From CAYMEV01 sp964389675 [NCBI: uncultured Candidatus Sumerlaeota bacterium] (GTDB lineage: Bacteria; CAYMEV01): a DNA stretch of 64,000 bases. Below, one piece after another: positions 18,605 to 27,992 of this stretch. The translations under genes and the position numbers were made by a program. The stretch covers positions 62,001 through 126,000 of the forward strand of contig CAYMEV010000002.1 in the NCBI GenBank assembly GCA_964389675.1, read 5' to 3'. The first letter of the stretch is position 1; each line of letters begins with the position of its first letter. The notes under the pieces were generated by a model. It was not told the origin of the DNA. It did no database searches and was given only the letters and a program-made list of their open reading frames with translations.

Positions 18605-19212
18605 TTTTTATCAATTTTGTCTTCTATTTCTTCCAGGTATTCTTCCAGGATCTTCTGCCTGTCCCTGATAAAGTTCAAGTCCCTTTCTATGGAGTCAAGT
18701 TTTGAAATCATGAAATTTTCCAGGTTTTTAAGGTCGAAGAATGTCTTGTACGATGAAGCGATAATGTTCATGAAATAGTAGTTAATAAGCTTCTGCCTGT
18801 ATAGTATGGGGTCAGTATACAGCCTGGTCAGAGGCCTCAGTATCTTCTTTATCACGGGGATGATCCGCCCTTTGATACCGGACCTGTGTGTTTTGACAGG
18901 GTAGTTTTCATCTATATTCCAGCCATTATCCTCATCATAAAGGTCTCTGAGCTGATCCAGATTCATCGATGGCTTGAGGAGGTAGTCTTTTATCTCCTCA
19001 AGGCTTTTAAGGCTTATACTGGAAGATGATGTGTCAATATCTGTTGCAAGTGAAAGGAATATGTTCTCAAATTCAAGCTCCTTGATCCTCTGAATCTCTT
19101 CCTCATGCAGCAGACCCATTTTCTTCTTATCTTCTATGTCGTCTCTGATATCCTTTACGATCTTTTCAATGTCAAGTGGCTCATTTTCTCTCTTTTTTAT
19201 AAAACTGTCCAT
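18601..19212 (-). CDS. helical/coiled-coil protein, stand-alone version of a glycan-methyltransferase adaptor
   Basis: A 203-residue, highly charged, mostly helical protein with no catalytic motif. Residues 1-80 and 160-203 look like coiled coils. The middle contains 'THRSGIKGRIIPVIKKILRP' and then 'DPILYRQKLIN', a basic amphipathic block found in front of methyltransferase and glycosyltransferase domains of surface-glycan clusters. The N-terminal half of the methyltransferase at 38180 seems built the same way. It may hold neighbouring enzymes at the membrane. Start lies 12 bases after the SxtJ-type gene; its end overlaps the GT4 start. Function is inference from context. Confidence 0.7.
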   Translation of the reverse strand: MDSFIKKRENEPLDIEKIVKDIRDDIEDKKKMGLLHEEEIQRIKELEFENIFLSLATDIDTSSSSISLKSLEEIKDYLLKPSMNLDQLRDLYDEDNGWNIDENYPVKTHRSGIKGRIIPVIKKILRPLTRLYTDPILYRQKLINYYFMNIIASSYKTFFDLKNLENFMISKLDSIERDLNFIRDRQKILEEYLEEIEDKIDKK

Positions 19213-19223
19213 AAACCTGTATC

Positions 19224-19622
19224 CTAATGCTGTTTTTTGTATCTTTCTATATCACTTGAAATTTCTGGCTTATCCAGCCAGAAAGTATGCTTGTTCCTGC
19301 TTTTCCTGATAGGCGATTTTCCAAATAGTCTCATGATTAAGCCTATAGGGGTAATTGCGATAAAGAAAACAATGAACATGAGAACATATGTATTTGCTGT
19401 ACCAAGTGCTTTTGCAATGCAGAGCCAGAGAAAATACAGAGGAATCATTAATTTCCAGGAAAGGAAGGGAATAATTATAAAAGCAAGACCTGCTGAACCT
19501 ATTATACAGTAATTCTTCTGAAAGATAAAGAGAAGAACTGCTATAATAATAAGGGCTGTCCCGACAACGGGGAAAAAAAGGCGGATTTCTTTCTTATTCA
19601 GTTTATCCTTTATGCGAAACAT
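19224..19622 (-). CDS. SxtJ-family small membrane protein
   Basis: A 132-residue membrane protein with about three to four hydrophobic helices. The C-terminal part 'ITPIGLIMRLFGKSPIRKS' followed by 'TFWLDKPE' is the signature of the SxtJ family, which lies next to NodU/CmcH-type carbamoyltransferases in many bacteria. The ATG at 19622 is preferred to an upstream one inside the carbamoyltransferase gene because it starts one base after that gene's stop and opens with a normal charged N-terminus. The usual small DUF5989 partner is not present here. The biochemical role is unknown; it may anchor the carbamoyltransferase to the membrane. Confidence 0.85.
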   Translation of the reverse strand: MFRIKDKLNKKEIRLFFPVVGTALIIIAVLLFIFQKNYCIIGSAGLAFIIIPFLSWKLMIPLYFLWLCIAKALGTANTYVLMFIVFFIAITPIGLIMRLFGKSPIRKSRNKHTFWLDKPEISSDIERYKKQH

Positions 19623-19623
19623 A

Positions 19624-21441
19624 TCAATCCAGTTCAAACTCCTGTTTCCAGTCGATATTATCATTAAAAGCAGGCTGATTTTTTTTATCAAGCAGCAGGT
19701 TTTCCAAAACCAGGAAATCCATATCAGTTCTCATGAAGCATTTGTAAGCATCTTCAGGACTGCATACTATAGGTTCTCCCCTTACATTGAAGGATGTATT
19801 GACTATTACAGGACATCCGCTTATTTTGTGGTATTCTGTCAGGAGCTTATGATAAACAGGATTCTGTGTCCTGTTTATTGTTTGAAGCCTGGCTGAGTAA
19901 TCTACATGTGTGACAGCAGGAATATCTGACCTGGAAATATTAAGCAGATCGATTCCAAAAAGTGATTCCTTTTCTTTTGGCACAGGTTTTCTTATATCAT
20001 TCTTAACAAATGCAGTGAGAAGCATATAAGGGCTGGGTTTATCAAAATCGAAGTATTTGCTCGCCTCTTCTTCAAGGACTGAAGGGGCAAAAGGCCTGAA
20101 AGATTCTCTGAATTTAATTTTCAGGTTCATCTTTGTCTGCATATCTTTAAGCCTGGCATCACCAATTATGCTCCTGTGTCCAAGTGCCCTGGGCCCAAAC
20201 TCCATTTTTCCATTAAACCATCCTATTACGTTTCCTTCATTGAGCAATTCGGCTGTTTTCATGATTATCTCATCCTGCGAAAGCCTTGTATAGGGTATCT
20301 GGTTCTTTTTGAGGAATTCCTCTATTTCACCGCTGTCATACCTTGGACCCAGGAAAGACCCCTTCTGGTGGTCATGAGCGCTGACCTGCCTTGGTCTGTC
20401 AAGAAGCTGATACCATACAAAAAGTGCTGATCCGAGAGCTCCTCCGGCATCGCCTGCAGCAGGCTGTATCCAGATATCGTTGTAGAGACCTTCTCTGTGC
20501 AGCCTGCCGTTTGCTACACAATTCAGCGCAACTCCCCCGGCAAGTACAAGATTGTCTTTATTAGTTATCTTCCTGGCAAACCTGGCCATTTTATATATTA
20601 TATCTTCTGTGACAACCTGTATTGATTTTGCTATATCCATATGGAACTGTGTAAGCTTTGATTCGCTGGTTCTCGGTGGTGATCCGAAAAGCCTGTGGAA
20701 TTGTTTATTTGTCATTGTAAGGCCATAGCAGTAGCAGAAATAGTCCAGGTTCAGCTCGAAGCTCCCGTCGTCTTTCAGATTTATGAGGTTATCCATTATT
20801 TTATCAACATACCTGGGTTTTCCGTATGGAGCCAGCCCCATGAGCTTATATTCCCCGCTGTTGACCTTGAAGCCACAGTAATAGGTGAAAGCTGAATATA
20901 AAAGTCCCAGAGAATGAGGGAAGTGAAGCTCTTTGATTATCTTTATTTTATTTCCCTCTCCTACACCTATCGAGGCGGTTGCCCATTCACCAACACCGTC
21001 CATTGTAAGTATGGCAGCCTCTTTGAAAGGGGAGGGGAAAAACGCAGAAGCAGCATGTGATTCATGGTGTTCCGTATACAGTATGTCCTTCTTAAATTTG
21101 ATTTCTTTATGTATTTTATCAGCAATCCAGAGTTTATCCTTTATCCATAGAGGGATAGCCTTTATAAAAGATGGAAGCCCTCTGGGGGCAAAAGACAGGT
21201 ATGTTTCAAGTATCCTTTCAAATTTTAGAAAGGGTTTATCATAAAACACTATATGATCCAGGTCATCAATTTCCAGCCCTGAGCTTTCAAGACAATATTC
21301 CACGGCATTGGAAGGGAAATTGAAATCATGCTTTATCCTGGTAAACCTTTCTTCCTGAGCTGCGGAGATTATATCCCCGTCTTTTACAAGCGCTGCTGCA
21401 CTGTCATGATAGAATGCTGAAATTCCTAAAATATTTGTCAT
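19624..21441 (-). CDS. carbamoyltransferase, NodU/CmcH/TobZ family (copy 1)
   Basis: A 605-residue two-domain enzyme that moves the carbamoyl group of carbamoyl phosphate, through carbamoyl-AMP, to a hydroxyl on a sugar or natural product. The N-terminal Kae1-like domain starts 'ILGISAFYHDSAAAL' and holds the metal-binding 'HHESHAASAF'. The C-terminal YrdC-like domain has 'GKMEFGPRALGHRSI' and 'RPFAPSVL', typical of the family. It is the first gene of a four-gene operon with SxtJ, an adaptor and a GT4 enzyme, so the acceptor is most likely a sugar of a surface glycan. A good promoter lies 35-60 bases upstream. Acceptor identity is not readable. Confidence 0.92.
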   Translation of the reverse strand: MTNILGISAFYHDSAAALVKDGDIISAAQEERFTRIKHDFNFPSNAVEYCLESSGLEIDDLDHIVFYDKPFLKFERILETYLSFAPRGLPSFIKAIPLWIKDKLWIADKIHKEIKFKKDILYTEHHESHAASAFFPSPFKEAAILTMDGVGEWATASIGVGEGNKIKIIKELHFPHSLGLLYSAFTYYCGFKVNSGEYKLMGLAPYGKPRYVDKIMDNLINLKDDGSFELNLDYFCYCYGLTMTNKQFHRLFGSPPRTSESKLTQFHMDIAKSIQVVTEDIIYKMARFARKITNKDNLVLAGGVALNCVANGRLHREGLYNDIWIQPAAGDAGGALGSALFVWYQLLDRPRQVSAHDHQKGSFLGPRYDSGEIEEFLKKNQIPYTRLSQDEIIMKTAELLNEGNVIGWFNGKMEFGPRALGHRSIIGDARLKDMQTKMNLKIKFRESFRPFAPSVLEEEASKYFDFDKPSPYMLLTAFVKNDIRKPVPKEKESLFGIDLLNISRSDIPAVTHVDYSARLQTINRTQNPVYHKLLTEYHKISGCPVIVNTSFNVRGEPIVCSPEDAYKCFMRTDMDFLVLENLLLDKKNQPAFNDNIDWKQEFELD

Positions 21442-21474
21442 AAAATCTCTTTATTATTTTATATTGAATAATAC

Positions 21475-21502
21475 ATTCTATTTTTTTGGAGTATTTGGTC
21501 AA
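21475..21502 (-). promoter_or_regulatory. sigma70-type promoter of the carbamoyltransferase-SxtJ-GT4 operon
   Basis: On the minus strand the sequence reads TTGACC, a 16-base spacer, then TAGAAT, five of six matches in each box. The -10 box ends about 33 bases before the carbamoyltransferase ATG at 21441. No operator-like repeat is obvious beside it. Confidence 0.55.
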
Positions 21503-21566
21503 TAAAAATTGGTTTATATAGTCCTGGGGGAATTGTGTGAAAAATCGCCTCTCTTTACCGGTCTTG

Positions 21567-21606
21567 AAAAAAGAGGGCTGATATTATATTCCAGCCCCCT
21601 TTTTTT
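21567..21606. terminator. hairpin terminator after lpdA
   Basis: A 9-position stem with one mismatch (AGAGGGCTG / CAGCCCCCT, arms 21572-21580 and 21592-21600) with an 11-base loop lies just after the minus-strand lpdA stop. On the minus strand it is followed by a run of six T; on the plus strand also by T. It separates lpdA from the next minus-strand operon. Confidence 0.75.
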
Positions 21607-21610
21607 ATAA

Positions 21611-22990
21611 TCAAGGTTTTAGTACATGTATGGGAAAACCTTCTGCAAGGTGGGCTGTTTCCATAATTGCTTCACCTATCGTGGGGTGTGCATGGATAGT
21701 CCTGGAGATATCTCTGATACCCAAACCATTGGTAATGGCAAATGTGGGCTCAAAGACAAGTTCAGGAGAAAGTGCCCCGATCATATGGAATCCCAGAAGC
21801 CTGTGCTCATTGTAAAGCATTTTTATAAATCCATCAGTCTCGCCAATAACCTGTGATTTCGCAACAGCCTTAAGTGGAAATACTGCTTTTTTATAGGCAA
21901 TATTATTCTGGTCAAGTTCTTTTTCTGTCATTCCTGCATGGCTTATTTCAGGCATACTGTAAATAAAGCTCGGTATGGCATTATAGTTTATTGTGGTTTC
22001 TTTCCCCATTATGTGGTCTACAGCCCTGAGGCCTTCAGCTGTTGCTACATGTGCGAGCTGAGGCGTATTTAAAATATCACCTGCTGCATAAATGGACTCA
22101 ACAGCTGTCTGGCCGAATTTATTTACCGGTATGCAGCCTTTCTCAAGCAGAATGCCTGCAGATTCTATATTGAGACTAAATGTATCAGGAACTCTTCCTG
22201 TAGAAACCAGCACCTTATCGGCAGATATCTCGACATTTCCCTTTGGAGAAGTGGCATAAACCTTAACAAGGCCGTTTTGAGGGACCAGTTTCTGAACTGC
22301 AGCAGATGTATGGAATTTTATTCTTTTCCTGCTGAAAATACCCTCGAGGTGTTCAGATATTTCTGAATCTTCAAGGGGAGCAAGGCTTGGAAGCATCTCA
22401 ATTATGGTAATCCTTGAACCTAAAGCATTGAAAATGGAAGCAAATTCCAGCCCTATTGCCCCGGCTCCAATAATAACAAGCTCCTCGGGTATATCGCTGA
22501 GTTCAAGAATCTGCCTGCTGGTTATTATGCCGGGGTCTTCTGTCTCAAATGCTTTCGGTATGGAAGGCCTGGAGCCTGTTGCAACTAAAAAGAACCGTGA
22601 TTCAAGTGTCCTGCCGTCTGAAAGCGATATTTTGCTTTTATTTATAAAGCTTGCAGTGCCCTTGAAGATATCCACGCTGTTCTTATGTAAGAGATATTCA
22701 ACTCCTTTTACGATATTTTTTACCAGTTTGTCCTTTCTATCCCTGATATTGGCCAGTGAGAAGGATATATTATCAATCTTATCCAATCCAAATTTGCCTG
22801 CATTTTTTATCTTGGTAAGAAGGTGACAGGACTCATAGTATGATTTTGTAGGAATGCATCCCCAGTTTAGGCAGGTGCCTCCGAATACTGGATTTTTTTC
22901 AATGATGGCAGTTTTCAGCCCGTACTGGGAAGCCCGTATGGCGGAAGGGTATCCCGCAGGTCCTCCTCCTATTACAATTAGATCGTACAT
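21611..22990 (-). CDS. lpdA: dihydrolipoyl dehydrogenase (E3)
   Basis: A 459-residue flavoprotein disulfide reductase that reoxidises dihydrolipoamide with NAD+ in 2-oxoacid dehydrogenase or glycine cleavage complexes. The FAD loop 'GGGPAG' (8-13), the redox-active disulfide Cys40/Cys45 in 'GGTCLNWGCIPTK', the NAD loop 'IGAGAIGLEF', and the C-terminal 'HAHPTIGEA' His-Glu pair that completes the partner active site are all present, so it should be active. No E1, E2 or lipoyl-protein genes are in the window, so the complex it serves is encoded elsewhere. It follows a lipoprotein gene by 21 bases. Other disulfide reductases (mercuric, glutathione) are less likely given the motif set. Confidence 0.92.
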   Translation of the reverse strand: MYDLIVIGGGPAGYPSAIRASQYGLKTAIIEKNPVFGGTCLNWGCIPTKSYYESCHLLTKIKNAGKFGLDKIDNISFSLANIRDRKDKLVKNIVKGVEYLLHKNSVDIFKGTASFINKSKISLSDGRTLESRFFLVATGSRPSIPKAFETEDPGIITSRQILELSDIPEELVIIGAGAIGLEFASIFNALGSRITIIEMLPSLAPLEDSEISEHLEGIFSRKRIKFHTSAAVQKLVPQNGLVKVYATSPKGNVEISADKVLVSTGRVPDTFSLNIESAGILLEKGCIPVNKFGQTAVESIYAAGDILNTPQLAHVATAEGLRAVDHIMGKETTINYNAIPSFIYSMPEISHAGMTEKELDQNNIAYKKAVFPLKAVAKSQVIGETDGFIKMLYNEHRLLGFHMIGALSPELVFEPTFAITNGLGIRDISRTIHAHPTIGEAIMETAHLAEGFPIHVLKP

Positions 22991-23011
22991 TATTAAAGAA
23001 CTCCTTATGAT

Positions 23012-24157
23012 TTACTGGACTGCTATGATGATCTTTTCCAGTTTTAGCCTCTTTTTGTTAAGTATTGATATTTCAAATACTGAACCATCAGGGGCCAGGT
23101 TTATACTGAAATCCTTTCCCTGTTCAAAAAGATCTGGCAGAATATTGATTCTCTGCACCTTTTCCATGCCCAGTTCACCGGCTTCGATTATGATTTTGCC
23201 TGCCATGTCAAGATCAATGGTCTGATATTTTTCAATGATATCAACATTTTTGAGTGAAGGCTTGCCAAATATAGAAACACTGATAATCCCGTCTTCTTTC
23301 AGTTTCGATACCGGCCCGGCATAGTAATATAATGAACTTAGCATGATATCCTTCTCCTGGCTGACAAGGGTTATCTGGTCAAGTGTTTCCAGTATCTCCT
23401 TTCTCTCAGTCTCCAATGAGGCGATCTGTGATGTAAGCATGTTTTTTCTTATCTCAAGTTCCTGAAGCTCAGCGGTAAGCTCTTTCTGCATATCAATCGC
23501 TTCGTTCCTTTCTTTTATCAGTTTATTCACAAACCTTTCCTTTATGAAATTAGGTGATTGGCTTGCAGTGCCCTGAAGAACAGAAGAACCGTATTCAGTG
23601 CCGTCATAGAAATGATATACTATAAATCCAGGCAGCAGGTGATCAAAAAGAGCGACCCTCTCTACAAGCTTGCGTGCATCTTCGGGGCTCAGTCCCTGTT
23701 TATCGATAAGAAAACGCATTGCAAGGTCATAGTGGTTATCTCCCTCTTCAACTACATCCGGCTGGGGCAGCATTGAGAGCAGTCTATCCCTTTCCCTTTT
23801 AAGCGATGATAACTCTTTGTCTTTCAGCATTACCTGCTCGATTATTTCTTCATAAGTAATCCCTTCTTCCTTTTTCAGCTTTTCATTCAGGAATTCCTGG
23901 GCTTCAGGGGTCAGCTCAAGCTGTGATACTTCTGATTTGAATAACTCAGGGTCATCCTTGGAGTATCTGGTTATCACCCTCTTTAAATCTTCTTCAGTTT
24001 CAGCCAGTTCCTGGTTCAGGCTTTCAATCTGCTGGACAAGCTTCTGCTGTTCGCTTATTGCTTCGCTCTCTGTCTTCTTGCAGCATGAGAAAATAAAGCC
24101 GGTTAGAATAAGGGTGATTGAAATTGCAATAATTTTTATTTCTGTTCTCATATTCAT
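23012..24157 (-). CDS. predicted lipoprotein with long coiled coils
   Basis: A 381-residue protein. Residues 4-24 form a hydrophobic export signal followed by Cys25-Cys26 in 'FIFSCCKK', a relaxed lipobox of the kind common in spirochaetes, so it is probably lipid-anchored. Glu/Lys/Leu-rich segments at about 33-130 and 215-275 are predicted coiled coils, separated by a small region rich in aromatic residues. The last 100 residues are beta-rich and may form a globular domain. The first ATG has an AAGGAG ribosome binding site at good spacing. It is co-oriented with its upstream neighbour (18-base gap) and lpdA. No recognised family. Confidence 0.7.
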   Translation of the reverse strand: MNMRTEIKIIAISITLILTGFIFSCCKKTESEAISEQQKLVQQIESLNQELAETEEDLKRVITRYSKDDPELFKSEVSQLELTPEAQEFLNEKLKKEEGITYEEIIEQVMLKDKELSSLKRERDRLLSMLPQPDVVEEGDNHYDLAMRFLIDKQGLSPEDARKLVERVALFDHLLPGFIVYHFYDGTEYGSSVLQGTASQSPNFIKERFVNKLIKERNEAIDMQKELTAELQELEIRKNMLTSQIASLETERKEILETLDQITLVSQEKDIMLSSLYYYAGPVSKLKEDGIISVSIFGKPSLKNVDIIEKYQTIDLDMAGKIIIEAGELGMEKVQRINILPDLFEQGKDFSINLAPDGSVFEISILNKKRLKLEKIIIAVQ

Positions 24158-24175
24158 AAATAATTTCTCCTTTTT

Positions 24176-25417
24176 TTATTGATCATTTAATTTTAGCCAG
24201 AAGTGGTATTTAGAATCTAATGTTAGAAATTTACCATAGTTAGGGAATTTGTATGGGATATCGGAAAACATATGTCGTGTACTGTTCTCAAGATTCAAAA
24301 TGCCAATTTCCATTCCTTCACCCTTTGTCAATGTAGAAAATACTATAAATTTTTCGTTACCCGGGTCAAATGCCAGGCTTGCTGCTCTCTCTATGACAGC
24401 TAGTGTCTCTTTGGACTGAAGTTCCCTTATATGGAAATCGACCTGGCTGTCAAAGATTCTCTGCATAGTCTGCCTTTTTGGTATTTCAGCCGGATTTTCA
24501 CCTTGTTTTACCAGGCTTTCATGCATCGATACTGCAATTATTCCTTTGTATATACTGTAGGTAAATACAGAAGCATTTTCTTCAGATAAATATACTTCCT
24601 GCTGGCTGGTTTTCAGATCCATCCTGTATATTTCCCTGTCACCAGCCCTGTCGTCAGCAATTGAAAAATACAGCATATCGTTATAAAGTGCAAGTTTCTG
24701 ATGCTTTTTATAGTCATGGGCAAGAACTGTTGCTGTAGATCCTGCAGAAATATCTGTTCTCATTATGGATTTTACCTTTTTTAGCTCAGGGTATCCCTTC
24801 AGCCAGTAGATATATTTCCCGGAATCAGAGAAAAGACATGGGATGGAATTATTTTCCGGGCTGTATTCTTTAAATAGAAGCTGTTTTGTTGACAGGTCAA
24901 TAACTACCAGGTTCCACCTGTTTTTTATCGTATCAGCAAAAGCAATAAGCGGTGCATCCTGTGAAGCTACAAGGTTATCGCAATTCCCAACGGTCTTTAT
25001 CAGGTAATATTTTGCTTTTTTAAGATCAACAAAACCAATTACTGAGGATTTTTTGCCCTTTACCAGAACCTCCATCGCCAGATAATGTGAATTATCAACA
25101 GGATATAGTTTAATTTCATTAAGGGAATTTGTGTTCGTTATATTATAGAGGGCGCCATTCTCATACAGGCAAAAAATATCACGTGATTTTTCCTTATCAA
25201 CAGCGCTGAAAACAATCGGGTCAGGAAGTGATACTTTAAGCGGATTTATGTTTATATGGCTGAAATGGAGTGGAACCTCATATATACTGTAAGAATCTCC
25301 CTTTGTTATAAGCCTGAAATCGTTCATTGAATTATCCAGAAGGAACCGGTATATTGCAAAAACCGCTGTCAGTATAAAAATAACAGATATAAATCCAATA
25401 ATTGCAGTCTTTTTCAT
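24176..25417 (-). CDS. membrane-anchored protein with beta-propeller-like repeats
   Basis: A 413-residue protein anchored by one N-terminal helix (residues about 5-25), the rest outside the cytoplasm. It is made of repeated beta strands with recurring patterns such as 'I-Y-W-L-K', 'I-Y-R-M-D-L' and 'I-G-I-L-N-L-E', spaced like the blades of a TolB/WD40-type propeller, but without a diagnostic motif. The start at 25417 is chosen because an AAAAAAGG ribosome binding site precedes it and the residues before it do not look like protein. It probably forms an operon with the lipoprotein downstream. Function unknown. Confidence 0.65.
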   Translation of the reverse strand: MKKTAIIGFISVIFILTAVFAIYRFLLDNSMNDFRLITKGDSYSIYEVPLHFSHININPLKVSLPDPIVFSAVDKEKSRDIFCLYENGALYNITNTNSLNEIKLYPVDNSHYLAMEVLVKGKKSSVIGFVDLKKAKYYLIKTVGNCDNLVASQDAPLIAFADTIKNRWNLVVIDLSTKQLLFKEYSPENNSIPCLFSDSGKYIYWLKGYPELKKVKSIMRTDISAGSTATVLAHDYKKHQKLALYNDMLYFSIADDRAGDREIYRMDLKTSQQEVYLSEENASVFTYSIYKGIIAVSMHESLVKQGENPAEIPKRQTMQRIFDSQVDFHIRELQSKETLAVIERAASLAFDPGNEKFIVFSTLTKGEGMEIGILNLENSTRHMFSDIPYKFPNYGKFLTLDSKYHFWLKLNDQ

Positions 25418-25572
25418 TTTGATACTACCTTTTTTATTGCTGAATTTAATTAATGATATTAACCAATATAAAGCGCTGTTCAAGAAAATATTTCTAAAAT
25501 GGACGGCAGCAATTTTTACTGCTTTCATCAAAAAATTTTAGTGCATATTTTATTCTTTTGTTTTTAATTTTT

Positions 25573-25600
25573 TTGACAAAAAAATCAAAACATATTAAAT
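25573..25600 (+). promoter_or_regulatory. candidate sigma70 promoter of the V-type ATPase operon
   Basis: A perfect TTGACA box (25573-25578) lies in a T/A-rich stretch, followed after 16 bases by TTAAAT as a possible -10. The first gene starts at 25639. The -10 match is modest (TATTAA slightly upstream is an alternative). Confidence 0.45.
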
Positions 25601-25638
25601 AAAGCCAACCTTATTATAACATAAGAGAGAGTCAATAA

Positions 25639-25944
25639 ATGGAAAAGATAATTGCAAGTATTTTGTTAAAAGAGCAGGAGGCAGACCAGCTGATCAAGGA
25701 TACCAACAAGAAAGCTTTTGATATTATACAAAACTCAAGGGAAGAAGCCAGTAAGATAATCCAGGATGCTCAGGAGAAAGCGGGGAAGAAGGGAAATGAA
25801 TTTATTGAAGCATCCACCGCTGTTGCGACATCTGAAAGTGAACTGCTGATGAAAAGCTTTGATGGTATGGTCAAGGAAATTAAAAATAAAGCTCAAAAAA
25901 ACACTGAAAAAGCACTCGAATTTATTTTCAGGAAGATCACATAG
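25639..25944 (+). CDS. V/A-type ATPase subunit H (peripheral stalk)
   Basis: A 101-residue, nearly all-helical protein rich in Lys, Glu, Ala and Gln, the size and composition of archaeal AhaH and bacterial NtpF-type stalk subunits. 'KIIQDAQEKAGKKG' and similar repeats fit a right-handed coiled coil. It pairs with subunit E to form the peripheral stalk that stops the catalytic head from turning. It is the first gene of the operon and its TAG stop directly abuts the ATG of subunit I. Assignment relies on position as well as sequence. Confidence 0.8.
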   Translation: MEKIIASILLKEQEADQLIKDTNKKAFDIIQNSREEASKIIQDAQEKAGKKGNEFIEASTAVATSESELLMKSFDGMVKEIKNKAQKNTEKALEFIFRKIT

Positions 25945-27957
25945 ATGGCAATTGACAGTATTAAGAAAATAAAGATAGCTGTTCATAAAAGATACAAACT
26001 TGCCCTCTTAAATCATATATATAATCTTGAGATGGTACATATAGACAATGTAGAGGGATTGAAGCAGCTTGACAGCAATCCTGTCCTTGAAGAGATTGAA
26101 AAGGATGACAGGGAGAAATATAAAAAAAGGCTGCAGAGAATAAATTCTGCCCTGTCATTCCTTTCAAGATACCAGAAGCCAGAAAGCCTCATACAATCAT
26201 TTTTCCCGAGTAAGATCTTCATAGACAAGGAAACACTGGAAGAGATCAAAGATGGGTTCAATATGGATGTTTATGTTCATGACATCCTGAAAATAAGTGA
26301 GGAAGAAGCAAGGCTTAAAAGGGAGCAATCTCAGCTTGAAACACTGATTCATGAACTCAACCCCTTTCTGTTCATTAAGGATAAGATCGGTGATATCGGT
26401 GATACTGCATCAACGAGGGTAAAAACCGGGCTTATATCAAAACAGGACTTTCTGAAATTTTCAGAAAAGGCAAATGAATTTTTGCCTTTAGCCTTTCAGT
26501 ATAATGAATATAATCCCAAGGATGTATTTATCTACCTTGTTTACCATAAAAAAATTGAAAATGAAATTAATGAGCTGTTCAGCAGCTTCTCATTTATTGA
26601 ACATGCTTTTTCAAATCAGCTGAAGAATACTCCTGAAAAAGAATATTCAATGATCAATAATAAACTTAAAAAGATAAAGGATAGACTGGGAAAGCTTTAC
26701 GAAAACGGGCAAAGGCTGGCAAAAGATTCAGATAAGCTTAAGGTTTTCTATGACCTGATTACCAGGAATTTAGACATTTATGTCATACAGGACTCTATAA
26801 AAGGAACAAAAACAGCTGTTTTTATAAACGGCTGGATAAGGGAGAAAGATATACCGGCGTTTCAGAAATCAGTGGAAAGGTATAAAGAGATGCATATTGA
26901 TTATTCAGAACCTGAAGCTGACCAGGATATCCCGGTTTCCCTTACTACCCTTAAAATCTTCAAGCCATTTCAGATGGTGCTTAAACTATATGCTTTGCCA
27001 AGGTTCTTTGAGGTTGATCCAACCTTTATACTCGCTCCATTTTTTGCGTTATTTTTCGCACTTTGCCTTACTGACGCAGGGTACGGCCTTATTCTTGTCC
27101 TGCTTTCTCTCTTACTGTATAAAAGCCGGAAGGTTGAGAAAGGCTCTGAGCTTCTATTCAAACTGATGATATTCAGCGGAATCCTTACCGTAATAGCGGG
27201 TATTCTTACAGGGGGATTCCTCGGCTACAGCCTTAGAGGAATTCCTGTGCTGGACAGGCTTATCCTGCTTGACCTTAACAGCGAGTCATCTGATTCTGCT
27301 GAACCGCCTTCGATCACCTTTCTGAAAATAGCGCTTCTTCTGGGGATTATACATGTTATTGCTGGTATAGCAATACGGGGATATATGAAGATCAGGGAGA
27401 AAAAGCTTTTCAGTGCTATTGTTGATGAAGCTAACCAGATACTGCTAATTATTTTCGGCAGTATTTATGTTGGTAATTTTCTCAGTTTTATAAATATTGA
27501 CAAGGATTCCATGCTGCTCACTGTAGCAGGCTATGGAATGCTTGTCACCTCAGTTATATTCATACTCTTTATAGGGAGGGAGCTGAAAAAGCCTATTCCT
27601 GTGGTAGGGAAAGGCCTCTTTGAGTATTACAGCTTTTTTTCCGGTACTTTTGGAGATGTATTATCATATGCACGTCTGATGGCCCTTGGAATGGCGACAG
27701 GCGTTACGGCAAAATCAGTTGGCATGATATCAGGCATGGTTTTTGATATTAAAATAATCGGCCCGATCATAGGGATTCTGATTTTTATCGTAGGACACCT
27801 GTTTATGATGATAATCAATGCACTGGGGAGTTTTATCCATACAGCCAGGCTGCAGTATCTTGAGTTCTTTACAAAATTTTATGAGGGCGGCGGAAGGGAA
27901 TTCAAACCTTTCAAGCATAATAAGAAATATATTATATTCGAAAATGATGTTGCATAA
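25945..27957 (+). CDS. atpI: V/A-type ATPase subunit I (a-subunit homologue)
   Basis: A 670-residue stator subunit. The first about 340 residues are soluble and largely coiled coil, binding the peripheral stalks; the rest has about seven to eight membrane helices that form the two ion half-channels. The essential Arg that meets the rotor carboxylate is visible in 'SYARLMALGMATGV'. The start of the membrane part reads 'FFALCFALCLTDAGYG', as in other I subunits. Together with subunit K it moves the ions. Confidence 0.92.
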   Translation: MAIDSIKKIKIAVHKRYKLALLNHIYNLEMVHIDNVEGLKQLDSNPVLEEIEKDDREKYKKRLQRINSALSFLSRYQKPESLIQSFFPSKIFIDKETLEEIKDGFNMDVYVHDILKISEEEARLKREQSQLETLIHELNPFLFIKDKIGDIGDTASTRVKTGLISKQDFLKFSEKANEFLPLAFQYNEYNPKDVFIYLVYHKKIENEINELFSSFSFIEHAFSNQLKNTPEKEYSMINNKLKKIKDRLGKLYENGQRLAKDSDKLKVFYDLITRNLDIYVIQDSIKGTKTAVFINGWIREKDIPAFQKSVERYKEMHIDYSEPEADQDIPVSLTTLKIFKPFQMVLKLYALPRFFEVDPTFILAPFFALFFALCLTDAGYGLILVLLSLLLYKSRKVEKGSELLFKLMIFSGILTVIAGILTGGFLGYSLRGIPVLDRLILLDLNSESSDSAEPPSITFLKIALLLGIIHVIAGIAIRGYMKIREKKLFSAIVDEANQILLIIFGSIYVGNFLSFINIDKDSMLLTVAGYGMLVTSVIFILFIGRELKKPIPVVGKGLFEYYSFFSGTFGDVLSYARLMALGMATGVTAKSVGMISGMVFDIKIIGPIIGILIFIVGHLFMMIINALGSFIHTARLQYLEFFTKFYEGGGREFKPFKHNKKYIIFENDVA

Positions 27958-27992
27958 ATAAAGATCATTTTTTTAAGGAGGTTAACATACTA

